Assembly: GCA_018712945.1 (NCBI GenBank)
Contig: DVFZ01000051.1
Span: 21,640 to 85,639 of the forward strand
DNA: 64,000 bases
Direction: 5' to 3'
Origin: Candidatus Pullichristensenella stercorigallinarum
Lineage (GTDB): Bacteria > Bacillota > Clostridia > Christensenellales > Aristaeellaceae
The notes below the pieces were generated by a model, which saw nothing but the letters and a program-made list of their open reading frames with translations, was not told the origin of the DNA and did no database searches. The position numbers and the translations under genes were made by a program. Shown here piece after piece: positions 23,612-32,623 of this stretch (positions are counted from its first letter, which is position 1; every line of letters starts with the position of its first letter).

Positions 23612-24616
23612 ATGGAAAGGCGAGAAAAATTGCCCCGCAAGCGCCCCCTGAGCCTGCAGATCGACCTTACCCGCTTTGCGGACAGGCGGCGGCGCAAAAG
23701 CCCGCTGGCGGCGGTGGGCTTGGCGGTGCTTGTTTTGCTGGTGGCGGCCATCATTCTGACGCCGCTGGTAGTGCCTTACGGCTATGCGCAGATCATCACC
23801 GTGGATGGCGTGCGCGACCGCGGCGCGCGCAACCTCGGCCCGTTCCAGTATTCAGAAATGGAACAGGAGGCCATTGCCCGGGGCGAGTCCATCTTTCCCC
23901 ACATCTTCGGCACGGACGAACTGTGCCGGGATTACTTCGTGCGCGTGATGTACGGGGCGCGCGTGTCGCTCCTCACCGGGCTGTTTGCCACGTTGATTGT
24001 GCTGGTGATTGGGCTTTTCTACGGCGCGGTATCCGGCTATGCGGGCGGAAAGGTTGATCTTGTGATGATGCGCGTGGTGGACGTGATCTACGCCCTGCCG
24101 GACACGCTGATGGTGATCCTGTTTTCTGTGGTGCTGGATCAGACGCTGGGCGCGGCGCTGGAGGGCACGATTTTGGCAAACGTGGGCGCCAACCTGCTTT
24201 CGATGTTCCTGGTGTTCGGCGCGCTTTACTGGGTGGGCATGGCGCGGCTGGTGCGCGCGCAGGTGCTCTCCGTCAGGAGCAGCGAATACGTGCTGGCCGC
24301 GCGGGCGCTGGGCGCGAAGCCATGGCGCATCCTGCGGCGGCATATACTGCCCGCCTGCATGCCGGTGGTGGTGGTCGCCGCCGCCATGCAGATTCCCTCG
24401 GCTATCTTTACCGAGAGCTTTTTAAGTTTTATCGGCCTGGGCGTGCAATCGCCCATGCCCAGCCTCGGTTCGCTGGCCAACGCCGCGCGGGGCGCGCTGG
24501 ACAGCTACCCGCACAAGCTGGTATTCCCGGCGGCGGTGATTTGCCTGATCGTGCTGTGCTTCAACCTCATTGCCGATGGCCTGCGCGACGCGCTCGACCC
24601 CAGGCTGAGGAGGTGA
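23612..24616 (+). CDS. oppC: Oligopeptide ABC transporter permease OppC
   Basis: 334-residue permease. It has the OppC-type soluble N-terminus, then LAAVGLAVLVLLVAAIILTP, a periplasmic insert with HIFGTDELCRDYFVRVMYGARVS (the family signature GTDxxGRDxxSR; here Leu-Cys replaces the usual Gly), and the EAA loop EYVLAARALGAKPWRILRRH. ATG 23612 is chosen because AGGGGG lies six bases upstream; ATG 23606 sits on that site. It is coupled to oppB and oppD in one operon. Confidence 0.94.
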   Translation: MERREKLPRKRPLSLQIDLTRFADRRRRKSPLAAVGLAVLVLLVAAIILTPLVVPYGYAQIITVDGVRDRGARNLGPFQYSEMEQEAIARGESIFPHIFGTDELCRDYFVRVMYGARVSLLTGLFATLIVLVIGLFYGAVSGYAGGKVDLVMMRVVDVIYALPDTLMVILFSVVLDQTLGAALEGTILANVGANLLSMFLVFGALYWVGMARLVRAQVLSVRSSEYVLAARALGAKPWRILRRHILPACMPVVVVAAAMQIPSAIFTESFLSFIGLGVQSPMPSLGSLANAARGALDSYPHKLVFPAAVICLIVLCFNLIADGLRDALDPRLRR

Positions 24617-24620
24617 GAGC

Positions 24621-25610
24621 ATGGCGGCGCTTTTACAGGTAAACGGCCTGCGCGTGGCCTATCCCGCCGGCGCGGGCGAAGTGCGCGCCGTGGACGGCGT
24701 GTCCTTTCAGATGGAGCGCGGCAGCGTGTTGGGCGTGGTGGGCGAATCCGGCTGCGGCAAATCGACGCTGGCCTGCGCCATCGCGCGCATATTGCCCGAA
24801 CCCGGGCATGTCGTGGGCGGCGAGGTACTGCTGGATGGCGTGGATGTACTGCGCTGTCCCGCCGGAGAACTGCGCCGCTTGCGCCGGGAAAAAATGGCCA
24901 TGATTTTTCAGGACCCGGCCGCGGCCCTCAACCCCGTGATGCGCGTGGGCGCGCAGCTTTCTGAAAACCTGCGCCTGCGCGCGCGCCTGAGCCATGCCGA
25001 AGTCCGGCAGCGCGCCCTGCGCCTTTTGCGCGCGGCGGGGCTTCACGAACCGGAGCGTTGCCTGCGCCAGTATCCGCACGAGCTGTCCGGCGGCATGCGC
25101 CAGCGGGTGATGATTGCCCTGGCGCTGTGCGGCGAGCCGGAACTGCTCATTGCCGACGAGCCGACCTCGGCGCTGGACGTGACCATACAGGCGCAGATTC
25201 TCGGCCTTTTGCGCGACCTGCGCGCGCGGCGCCACATGGCCATGCTGTTGGTGACGCACGATTTGGGCGTGGCCGCGGAGCTGTGCGATGAAATCCTGGT
25301 TTTGTATGCGGGGCGCGTGTGCGAGCGTGGCGGCGTGGAGGATATCTTTTACCACCCCGCCCACGAATACACCCGCGCGCTCCTGGGCTGTCTGCCCTCG
25401 TTGGAGGGCGGACGCGGACATCTTGCCGCCATTCCCGGCGCGCCGTCCCGTCCGGGTGCGCAGATCAAGGGCTGCCCGTTCGCGCCGCGCTGCGCGCGGG
25501 CCATGCCGGTATGCCGCGCGCAACAGCCCGAGGAAATTGAAATCAGCGCCGGGCATCTTGCCGCCTGCTGGCGGAATGTTCCCGGGCAGGGGGACGGTGG
25601 CCGGCCATGA
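24621..25610 (+). CDS. oppD: Oligopeptide ABC transporter ATPase OppD
   Basis: 329-residue ATPase. Walker A GESGCGKST, signature LSGGMRQRV, Walker B LLIADEPTSALD, H-loop VTHD, and the C-terminal oligopeptide/dipeptide extension with the CPFAPRCARAMPVC cysteine cluster, which in this family can hold an iron-sulphur centre. It energises transport together with OppF. GGAGG lies seven bases before ATG 24621; its end overlaps oppF by four bases. Confidence 0.96.
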   Translation: MAALLQVNGLRVAYPAGAGEVRAVDGVSFQMERGSVLGVVGESGCGKSTLACAIARILPEPGHVVGGEVLLDGVDVLRCPAGELRRLRREKMAMIFQDPAAALNPVMRVGAQLSENLRLRARLSHAEVRQRALRLLRAAGLHEPERCLRQYPHELSGGMRQRVMIALALCGEPELLIADEPTSALDVTIQAQILGLLRDLRARRHMAMLLVTHDLGVAAELCDEILVLYAGRVCERGGVEDIFYHPAHEYTRALLGCLPSLEGGRGHLAAIPGAPSRPGAQIKGCPFAPRCARAMPVCRAQQPEEIEISAGHLAACWRNVPGQGDGGRP

Positions 25611-26560
25611 GCGCGCATCTTCTGGAAGTGCGGGGGCTTACAAAGGTTTACCGCGTGCGCGGGCGGCGCGAACCTTTGCGCGCCGTGGATGGCGTGAGCC
25701 TCTATGTGGACGCGGGCGAAACGCTGGGGCTGGTGGGTGAATCCGGCTGCGGCAAGAGCACGCTGGGGCGCGCCATCCTGCGTTTGGATGCGCCTACGGC
25801 CGGCGAGGTGTATTTCGACGGCAAGCGCGTGGACGCGGATAGCATACACGCCCTGCGGCGCGGGATGCAGATGGTGTTTCAGAACCCCTTTACCGCTTTG
25901 GACCCGCGCATGACCATCGGCGGGAGCATCGCCGAAGGGCTGGAAATCCACCGCATCGGCAAAAACCGCGCCGCGCGCCGCGCGCGCGTGGCGGAGCTGA
26001 TGGAAATGGCGGGGCTGGACGCGGGGTTGGCCAGCCGCTATCCGCACGAACTTTCCGGCGGACAGCGCCAGCGCGCCGGCATTGCCCGGGCACTGGCGGT
26101 AGAGCCGCGCTTTTTGATCTGCGATGAGCCGGTGAGCGCGTTGGACGTATCGGCGCAGGCCCAAATCCTCAATACGCTGCTCGACTTGCAGGAACGCTTG
26201 GGGCTGGCCTGCCTGTTCATCGCCCACGACCTGGCGGCCGTCCGGCAGGTGAGCCACCGCATCGCGGTGATGTACCTGGGCCGCATCGTGGAGAGCGGGC
26301 CGGCGGACGATATCGTCCATGCCCCGCGGCATCCCTACACGCGCGCGCTGCTGGATGCCGCGCCCGTTGCCGACCCTCAGGCGGCGAAGGCGCGCGCCCG
26401 GCGCGCTCCGGAGGGCGAGGCGGCTTTTGCGCCGGAAGGCTTTGCGGGCTGTCCGTTTTGCCCGCGCTGCCGCTTTGCCACGGAGCAATGCGCGCGCGAG
26501 CGCCCCACCCTTTGCGGCGCGGAGGGCGGCCGCCTCGTTGCCTGCCATCATCCGCTTTGA
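25607..26560 (+). CDS. oppF: Oligopeptide ABC transporter ATPase OppF
   Basis: 317-residue partner ATPase. Walker A GESGCGKST, Q-loop MVFQNPFTALDPR, signature LSGGQRQRAGIARAL, Walker B FLICDEPVSALDVS, H-loop IAHD, and the C-terminal extension with CPFCPRCRFATEQC. Normal length. It overlaps oppD (ATGA) and is followed, 73 bases later, by the substrate-binding protein. Confidence 0.96.
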   Translation: MSAHLLEVRGLTKVYRVRGRREPLRAVDGVSLYVDAGETLGLVGESGCGKSTLGRAILRLDAPTAGEVYFDGKRVDADSIHALRRGMQMVFQNPFTALDPRMTIGGSIAEGLEIHRIGKNRAARRARVAELMEMAGLDAGLASRYPHELSGGQRQRAGIARALAVEPRFLICDEPVSALDVSAQAQILNTLLDLQERLGLACLFIAHDLAAVRQVSHRIAVMYLGRIVESGPADDIVHAPRHPYTRALLDAAPVADPQAAKARARRAPEGEAAFAPEGFAGCPFCPRCRFATEQCARERPTLCGAEGGRLVACHHPL

Positions 26561-26633
26561 TCCCCAGCGACTGGATGACCATCGCTTTTATATACATCAC
26601 GTATCAGAGTACGGATCTGAGGAGGGTATTCAT

Positions 26634-28322
26634 ATGAAAAGACTGCTTGCCATGCTCCTGGCTGCACTGTTGATCTGTGGCGCGGTGGCGCTGGCCGAGG
26701 AAAGTTCCGCCCCGGAATGGGAGGCGTATGACGCGCTGATCGCTTCCATCAAGGCGGAAACCGACCCCATCCAGCGCGAGGCGCTGATGCACCAGGCCGA
26801 GGATATGCTCATGGAAACCGGCGCGGTCGTGCCGATTACCTACTATACCGACCCCTATATGATGAAAACCGGCGTGGAGGGTTTTTACGACACCATCGAG
26901 GGCTTTAAGTATTTCATGTATACCACCTACGGGGACGCGGATACGCTGCGCATCAACCTGGCCAGCGAACCCGACCGCCTCGACCCGGCGCTGAACTACA
27001 CGCTGGACGGCGCCTGCCTGGTGGTCAACAGCTTTGGCGGGCTCTACACCCACGCCGCCGACGGCACGCTCCAGCCGGATTTTGCCACGGGCTACACCGT
27101 GTCTGACGACGGGCTGACCTATGTTTTCACGCTGCGCGAGGGACTTTTGTGGTCGGACGGCACGCCTCTGACGGCGGCGGACTTCGTCTATTCCTGGAAC
27201 CGCGCCGCGAATCCTGAAACCGGCGCGGCCTACGGCTATCTTTTCAGCGTCATCGCCGGCTATGGCAGCGAGGAAGGGTTGGACATCTCCGCTTCGGACG
27301 ATGGGCTGACCTTCACAGTAAACCTCAACGCCCCCTGCCCCTATATGCTCGACCTGGCGGCTTTCCCGGTGTTCTATCCCGTCCAGCAGGCCAGCGTGGA
27401 GGCGGCGGAAGGCTATCTGGACGCGGATGGCAACCTGCTCGATCCCGGGGCCTGGGCTACGGAAGCGGGTTTTGTCTCCTCGGGCGCGTATGTGCTGGAA
27501 AGCTGGACGCACGATGAATCCATGGTCTATGTGAAAAACCCGAATTACTGGAACGCGGAAAACGTGACCATGGAGCGGCTGGAGCTCATGCTCTCGGCGG
27601 ACGATTCGGTCATCTACGCCGCCTACAACGCCGGCGACCTGGATTTTATCGACACCATGCCCGCCGACGAAATGCCCGGCCTGTTGGAAAGCGGCAACCC
27701 TGAATTCTATGTTGGCGAAAACCTGGGCACCTACTTTCTGTGCTTCAATGTAAACAGCCCCATGTTCGAGGGCATGACCAGCGAGCAGGCATCCAGCGTG
27801 CGCCGCGCCATTTCCATGCTGATCGACCGCAGCTGGATTTCCGAAACCGTGCGCCTGACGGAGCCGCCGGCCAATACCTTTGTGCCCGCCGCCATGAGCG
27901 ATGGAAACGGCGGCGCCTTCCGCCAGAACGACGATGCCTATACCTATCTCAACGCCGGGGATGTGGGCTATATGTCCCTCACCGCCGATGTCGAAGGCGC
28001 GGTGGCCCTGCTTGAGGAGGCCGGTTTCCAGTTTGACGAAAACGGCATGCTTTCCGCGCAAACGCCCATCTCCTTTGAATACCTGGTCAATCCGGGCACG
28101 CAACACGAAGGCGTGGCGCAGCTGATTCAGGAGGATCTGGCCGTGATTGGCATTGAAATGACCATCCGCACCGTGGAGTGGAATGTGCTCGGCGGCGAGA
28201 TGATGGCGGGCAATTTCGATGTAGGCCGCCTGGGCATGAACGCCGACTTCAACGACCCGATCTGCTTCCTGGAAATGTTTATATCCACTTCCGGCAACAA
28301 CTACTGCCGGCTCGGCATGTAA
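26634..28322 (+). CDS. oppA: Oligopeptide-binding protein (SBP_bac_5), apparently circularly permuted
   Basis: 562-residue exported binding protein for the opp transporter. Signal peptide 1-21. Residues about 29-97 (YDALIASIKAETDPIQREAL ... YYTDPYM ... GFKYFMY) are what normally forms the C-terminal end of this family. The usual mature N-terminus, TLRINLASEPDRLDPAL, only begins at residue 104. The chain then follows the normal order (GLLWSDGTPLTAADFVYSWN, DYVKNPNYWN-like block, DVGRLGMNADFNDP) and stops at GNNYCRLGM, just where YDALI would follow. So the tail segment has moved to the front. No lipobox Cys is at the cleavage site. ATG 26634 has GAGGAGGG ahead. A terminator follows at once. Confidence 0.9.
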   Translation: MKRLLAMLLAALLICGAVALAEESSAPEWEAYDALIASIKAETDPIQREALMHQAEDMLMETGAVVPITYYTDPYMMKTGVEGFYDTIEGFKYFMYTTYGDADTLRINLASEPDRLDPALNYTLDGACLVVNSFGGLYTHAADGTLQPDFATGYTVSDDGLTYVFTLREGLLWSDGTPLTAADFVYSWNRAANPETGAAYGYLFSVIAGYGSEEGLDISASDDGLTFTVNLNAPCPYMLDLAAFPVFYPVQQASVEAAEGYLDADGNLLDPGAWATEAGFVSSGAYVLESWTHDESMVYVKNPNYWNAENVTMERLELMLSADDSVIYAAYNAGDLDFIDTMPADEMPGLLESGNPEFYVGENLGTYFLCFNVNSPMFEGMTSEQASSVRRAISMLIDRSWISETVRLTEPPANTFVPAAMSDGNGGAFRQNDDAYTYLNAGDVGYMSLTADVEGAVALLEEAGFQFDENGMLSAQTPISFEYLVNPGTQHEGVAQLIQEDLAVIGIEMTIRTVEWNVLGGEMMAGNFDVGRLGMNADFNDPICFLEMFISTSGNNYCRLGM

Positions 28323-28330
28323 GCGCGAAA

Positions 28331-28358
28331 ATCCCCCGTCCGCGAGGACGGGGGATTG
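28331..28358 (+). terminator. Terminator of the opp operon
   Basis: AATCCCCCGTCC-GCGA-GGACGGGGGATT, a perfect 12-bp stem, then GCTTAGTT. Confidence 0.8.
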
Positions 28359-28392
28359 CTTAGTTCATCCCCACGCGCGTGGGGCAGATCCT

Positions 28393-28416
28393 TCCCCCGT
28401 CCTTATAAACGGGGGA
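28393..28416. terminator. Second hairpin between convergent operons
   Basis: TCCCCCGT-n8-ACGGGGGA followed on the plus strand by TCGCTTTATTTA. It shares the CCCCCGTCC arm with the hairpin 40 bases before it and lies just after the stop of the last GT2 gene. Confidence 0.6.
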
Positions 28417-28421
28417 TCGCT

Positions 28422-29429
28422 TTATTTATACACCAAATGCCGGCGCCGCTCGCGGAAGCGTATGCGCTCATACACAAGGGCCAAATCAGGACAGACGCAC
28501 AGCAGGACGGCGTAAGCCTTGCGGCGCGTGGGCAGCCAGAAGGGATGCTTCGTGCGCAGAAGGTCGGGCAGGCGCTCGCGCAGTTCGCGGATGTGGCGCT
28601 TCCAGGAGGGATGGGTGCGGAAGTGCGGGCAATCGAGGATGGCGTTCAGGCAGACGATGCGGATGTGGTAGGTGCGCGCCTTGGCCGCCTCCAGCGATTC
28701 GGGATACTTCTTGCGCGCCATGCGCACGATCTCCTCGTGCGCGGCCACGCGGTCATCCACCATGCTGTCGCCGCGGGTATGCATGATGCTGCCGGGGCGC
28801 TGGCGGTAAAAGTACAGCCTTTCTCCGGTGACCAGCGCCGTCTGCGCGCGGGAGATGATGGTGGGGATGGTAAAGGCGTCCTCGCATTTTACGCCCACCG
28901 GGAAGCGCAGGCCCTCAAACAGGGTGCGGCGGAACAGCTTGTCGCAGACAATTTCGGTCATGCCCCGGTCGCGGTTGGCCAGCGCTGAAAACAGCGTGCG
29001 GTTGTCCGCGATGCGGAAGGGCGGGAAGGCGGGCGGCAGCGCCGCGCCTTCGTCCGAATAGACCTCCTGAAGCTGGAAAATGACGATATCTGCGCCGCTT
29101 TCCAGCGCCTTGCCGCGCAAAAAGGCGCAGGCGTCCGGGCGCAGGAAGTCGTCGCTGTCCAGAAAGAGGAAGTAATCGCCCGTGGCCGCGTCCATGCCGG
29201 CGTTGCGCGCGTCGGACAGGCCGCCGTTTGCCTTGTGGATTACGCGCGCGTTGGTGTGGCGGGCGGCGAATTCGTCGCAGATGCGGCCGCAGCCGTCCGG
29301 CGAGCCGTCATCCACCAGCAACACTTCCAGTTCGGCAAAGATGGTCTGCTCCTCCAGCGAGCGCAGGCAACGCGGCAGGAATTCCTCCACCTTGTATACC
29401 GGTACGATGACGCTGATTTTCGCGTCCAT
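28422..29429 (-). CDS. Family 2 glycosyltransferase (4th of tandem cluster)
   Basis: 335 residues. The GT-A fold N-terminus is ISVIVPVYKVEEFLPRCLRS with the nucleotide-binding VLLVDDGSPDG and the metal-binding FLDSDDFLRPD. The C-terminal part (YFYRQRPGSIMH, and a basic tail) matches capsule/EPS transferases of the CpsJ/EpsJ type. It transfers a sugar from a nucleotide-sugar donor to a glycan or lipid acceptor; the specificity cannot be read. ATG 29429 with GGAGG ten bases upstream was chosen; the longer frame to 29513 lies inside the neighbour. The neighbour's stop lies one base before the start. Confidence 0.9.
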   Translation of the reverse strand: MDAKISVIVPVYKVEEFLPRCLRSLEEQTIFAELEVLLVDDGSPDGCGRICDEFAARHTNARVIHKANGGLSDARNAGMDAATGDYFLFLDSDDFLRPDACAFLRGKALESGADIVIFQLQEVYSDEGAALPPAFPPFRIADNRTLFSALANRDRGMTEIVCDKLFRRTLFEGLRFPVGVKCEDAFTIPTIISRAQTALVTGERLYFYRQRPGSIMHTRGDSMVDDRVAAHEEIVRMARKKYPESLEAAKARTYHIRIVCLNAILDCPHFRTHPSWKRHIRELRERLPDLLRTKHPFWLPTRRKAYAVLLCVCPDLALVYERIRFRERRRHLVYK

Positions 29430-29430
29430 A

Positions 29431-30465
29431 TCAGCCTTTCCTCCTTCGCTTTTCCACGCGCCGCCGGTGCAAAAGGCGCGCCGCGCCCGGGCAGGCGCAC
29501 AGAACCAACGCATAGGCCTTGCGCGAAGGCGGCAGCCAGACGCGCTCGCGGTTTTTCATCAGCGCGCCAAGGTTGCGCCTGAGCGCCCCCAGGTGGCGGC
29601 GGAAACAGGCGGCGTCGCCCATGTCCGGGCAATCCATCAGATCGTTGAGGATAAAAATGCGCATAAACAGCGTGCGCGCCTGTGCCACCGCCGCCAGTTC
29701 CGGCCAGGTTTCGCATGTCAGGCGCTCCACCTCCTCATGGGCGCGGATGCGCTCGTCCAGCAGTTTCGGGCGCAGCGTGTGCATGCTGCTCGCGCTGTGT
29801 ACGCGGTAGAAGTACAAGGCCGGCCCCGGGATCACCGCCCGGCGGACGTTTCGCAACACGCGAAAGAGGAACACTGCGTCCTCGCCAATGCGTATGTCCT
29901 CGGGAAAGCGCGCCGTGCCGATGGCGTCGCGGCGGTAGATTTTAGGCGCGTTTTCCAAAATGCCGTTGCGGTGCGTAAGCAGGGCGCGATGCACCTCCGG
30001 TCCTTCCAGCAGCAGCGTTTCCGGGCTGCTTGCGGGATGCGCCTCCTCGTCGCCGCGCACTTCGGCCATGCGGAAAAACACGGCCTGCGCGCCTGCGCGC
30101 AGGTGGGAAAGGGCGGTTTCCATGGCGTCACGGCGCAAAAAGTCGTCGCCGTCCACAAAGGCCACGTATTCGCCCGAGGCCGCCTCGATGCCGGCGTTGC
30201 GCGCCCGGGACACGCCGCCGTTTTGCCGGTGGAGGACGCGCGTGTTTTCGTGCGCGCGGGCGAATTCGTCGCAGATGCGCCCGCTTGCGTCGGTGGAACC
30301 GTCGTCCACCAGCACGATTTCCAGATGTTTTGCCGCCGTCTGCTCCGCGAGCGAGCGCAGGCAGCGCGGCAGGTATTTTTCCACATTGTAAACGGGCACG
30401 ACCACGCTGACCACGCCCGCCCTGGCGGGGCTTTCCCGCCGGGATTTTGTATTCTCAGCGCTCAT
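29431..30465 (-). CDS. Family 2 glycosyltransferase (3rd of tandem cluster)
   Basis: 344 residues. GT-A core VSVVVPVYNVEKYLPRCLRS, IVLVDDGSTDASGRICDEF, and FVDGDDFLRRDA (Gly in place of Ser in the DxD region). Middle motif IYRRDAIGTARFPEDIRIGED and YFYRVHSASSMH. It starts at ATG 30465 inside the last codons of the preceding paralogue (11-base overlap). The short extra N-terminus (MSAENTKSRRESPARAG) is basic. It belongs to the four-gene series of paralogues. Confidence 0.9.
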   Translation of the reverse strand: MSAENTKSRRESPARAGVVSVVVPVYNVEKYLPRCLRSLAEQTAAKHLEIVLVDDGSTDASGRICDEFARAHENTRVLHRQNGGVSRARNAGIEAASGEYVAFVDGDDFLRRDAMETALSHLRAGAQAVFFRMAEVRGDEEAHPASSPETLLLEGPEVHRALLTHRNGILENAPKIYRRDAIGTARFPEDIRIGEDAVFLFRVLRNVRRAVIPGPALYFYRVHSASSMHTLRPKLLDERIRAHEEVERLTCETWPELAAVAQARTLFMRIFILNDLMDCPDMGDAACFRRHLGALRRNLGALMKNRERVWLPPSRKAYALVLCACPGAARLLHRRRVEKRRRKG

Positions 30466-31453
30466 AACTCAAAATGCTGCGGTTTTTACGGCAGCGCGCG
30501 CGCACATAGGCAGCCACCAGGTCCGGGCACAAAAGCGCGGCCAGCGCGTATACGCGGCGCATGAAGCGCACCTGCGGGCAGCGCAAAAACAGAAGCGAAC
30601 CCAGCCGCTTGCGCAACAGGCGGTATTGGAACTTCCAACAGGGATGCTTGCGGAAGTGGTCGCACTCAAAGATGGCGTCCAGCGACCGCAGTTGGATGAT
30701 GTTATAGCGCCCCCAGGCCAGGTTCAGGTATTGCGGGTACTTTTCCTGGGCCAACTCCACCAGTGGGTAGGTGGCCTCCAGCCATTGGTTCAGGCGGCTG
30801 TCGCGCGTGTGGGTGATGCTCATCGGCCGCATGCGGTAATAGTACAACACGTCCGGCAACAAAAGCAGCTTTTGCGCGCGGGAGACGACCATGGGCAACA
30901 GGTAGGCGTCCTCATAGATGCGCCCCTGCGGGTAGCGCAGGCCGTCGTAAAGCGCGCGGCGGTAAATCTTGTCCCAGCAGAAGTACTTGAAACGCTTGTC
31001 AAACAGGGCGCTGAAGGCCCCGGCATTGCCGTCAAAAAGCGCTTCCTCGCCGCCGGCTATTTTCATCACTGCCTCGTCGCCCCACACGCTGGCAAAGCCG
31101 AAGCACACCACATCTGCCCCTGTGCGCGCCGCGGCTCCGTAAGCGCGGGCGAAGCACTCTGGTTCCACGAAGTCGTCGCTGTCCACAAAGCCGATGAATT
31201 CGCCCGTGGCCGCGTCCAGCCCGGCGTTGCGCGCCGAGGATACGCCGCCGTTTTCCTTGTGGATGACGCGGGCGTTTTCGTGCCGCGCGGCAAACTCGTC
31301 GCAGATGCGGCCGCTTGCGTCGGTGGAGCCGTCGTCGACCAGTATGACCTCTATCTGGTCAAAGATCGTCTGCGCCTGGATGGATGCGAGGCAGCGCGGC
31401 AGGTATTGTTCGACGTTGTAGACAGGTACGATCAGGCTGATGTGCGCGTCCAT
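30455..31453 (-). CDS. Family 2 glycosyltransferase (2nd of tandem cluster)
   Basis: 332 residues. Core ISLIVPVYNVEQYLPRCLAS, VILVDDGSTDASGRICDEF, FVDSDDFVEPECFARAYG. Then KIYRRALYDGLRYPQGRIYED and YYYRMRPMSITHTRD. The C-terminal region is the most divergent of the four, suggesting a different acceptor. ATG 31453 follows the previous gene by 13 bases with AGGAGGCG just before. Same strand and operon as its neighbours. Confidence 0.9.
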   Translation of the reverse strand: MDAHISLIVPVYNVEQYLPRCLASIQAQTIFDQIEVILVDDGSTDASGRICDEFAARHENARVIHKENGGVSSARNAGLDAATGEFIGFVDSDDFVEPECFARAYGAAARTGADVVCFGFASVWGDEAVMKIAGGEEALFDGNAGAFSALFDKRFKYFCWDKIYRRALYDGLRYPQGRIYEDAYLLPMVVSRAQKLLLLPDVLYYYRMRPMSITHTRDSRLNQWLEATYPLVELAQEKYPQYLNLAWGRYNIIQLRSLDAIFECDHFRKHPCWKFQYRLLRKRLGSLLFLRCPQVRFMRRVYALAALLCPDLVAAYVRARCRKNRSILSYER

Positions 31454-31466
31454 GGCAACGCCTCCT

Positions 31467-32438
31467 CTATCGTTTTATCGTACGCCGCTTGTACCACAGC
31501 TTCGCAAGCCATGGGCTGACGCACAAAAGCAGTGCGTGCGCCTTGATCTTTGGGGTCAGCACTTCACGCTCGGGATTTTTCAGAAGCGCCACGATCTCTC
31601 TCCGGTGCGCCCGGAGCAGCTCGTGGTAATAGCTCGTATCCAACAGCTCGGGCACGACGAGCATGCCCAGCAACATGTGCCTGCGCGCGTTCATCCTGTC
31701 CGCCTGCGCCAGGGACAAAAGCTCCGGATACCTCTGTACGGTCAGGCGTTCCATCTCCGCATAGACGGCAAAGCGCTGCTTTTCCGGATAGAACCGGCCC
31801 GGCATCCCTTTCGGCGGCTTGCGGGCGAAGTACAGCACCGGGGCGGGGACGGCCGCGCGGTGCAACCGCAACAGCACGTGGAACAAAAACAGCGAATCTT
31901 CGCCGATGCAGACGTCCTCAGAAAAGCGTTCTTCGCCAATGACGTCCGCGCGGTACACCTTGGGAATGCCCGTGCCGACGCCGTACGTGTGCAAAAAGAG
32001 GGCCCGGTACACATCCGCCCCCTCGAGCTCAAGCGGGGCAGGCGGCTCAGACGCGCGCACCTCCTCGTCGCCATACACATACGTCGTGCGAAAAAACACG
32101 CCCTCGGCGCCTTTGCGCAAAAAGTCCCGCGCTATCTCCATGGCGTCGCGGCGAATGAAGTCGTCGCTGTCGACAAAGCCGATGAACTCGCCCGTGGCTG
32201 CGTCCAGCCCGGCGTTGCGCGCCGAGGACGCGCCGCCGTTTTCCTTGTGGAGAACGCGGACGTTTTCGTGCCGCGCGGCAAATTCGTCGCAGATTTCGCC
32301 GCTGCGGTCGGACGAGCCGTCGTTTACGAGTATGATCTCCAGACTGTCGAAAACCGTCTGCTCCTGCAAGGAGCGCAGGCAGCGCGGCAGATGCTTTTCC
32401 GCATTGTAGACAGGCACAATGATTGATATCTCCGCCAT
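31467..32438 (-). CDS. Family 2 glycosyltransferase (1st of tandem cluster)
   Basis: 323 residues. Core ISIIVPVYNAEKHLPRCLRS, IILVNDGSSDRSGEICDEF (Asn for Asp in the usual VDDGS), FVDSDDFIRRDAMEIARDF. Middle VYRADVIGEERFSEDVCIGED. The C-terminus is basic. It is the promoter-proximal gene: a TTTACA-17-TATACT promoter lies upstream and GGGAGGGAGAG precedes ATG 32438. The four genes probably build one oligosaccharide in steps, but no polymerase, flippase or initiating transferase is adjacent. Confidence 0.9.
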   Translation of the reverse strand: MAEISIIVPVYNAEKHLPRCLRSLQEQTVFDSLEIILVNDGSSDRSGEICDEFAARHENVRVLHKENGGASSARNAGLDAATGEFIGFVDSDDFIRRDAMEIARDFLRKGAEGVFFRTTYVYGDEEVRASEPPAPLELEGADVYRALFLHTYGVGTGIPKVYRADVIGEERFSEDVCIGEDSLFLFHVLLRLHRAAVPAPVLYFARKPPKGMPGRFYPEKQRFAVYAEMERLTVQRYPELLSLAQADRMNARRHMLLGMLVVPELLDTSYYHELLRAHRREIVALLKNPEREVLTPKIKAHALLLCVSPWLAKLWYKRRTIKR

Positions 32439-32460
32439 GCACTCTCCCTCCCTCGTTAGC

Positions 32461-32489
32461 AGTATAGCAGAATATGGGCGGATTGTAAA
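32461..32489 (-). promoter_or_regulatory. Promoter of the glycosyltransferase cluster
   Basis: Minus strand TTTACA (32484-32489), 17-nt spacer, TATACT (32461-32466). Confidence 0.75.
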
Positions 32490-32548
32490 TCAATTTGCAC
32501 AAATCAGCGCAGAAATGACCGAAGATGATAAATCGCTATCGTTTTCGC

Positions 32549-32577
32549 TTGACAATGCCTTACAAATTTTTTATAAT
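32549..32577 (+). promoter_or_regulatory. Consensus promoter of the sugar ABC transporter operon
   Basis: TTGACA (32549-32554), exactly 17-nt spacer, TATAAT (32572-32577); both boxes are perfect matches. It is divergent from the glycosyltransferase promoter. Confidence 0.93.
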
Positions 32578-32623
32578 TACGTTCAGAAGCATGGAAACAT
32601 GCAAAAAAGGAGGAGTATCATCT

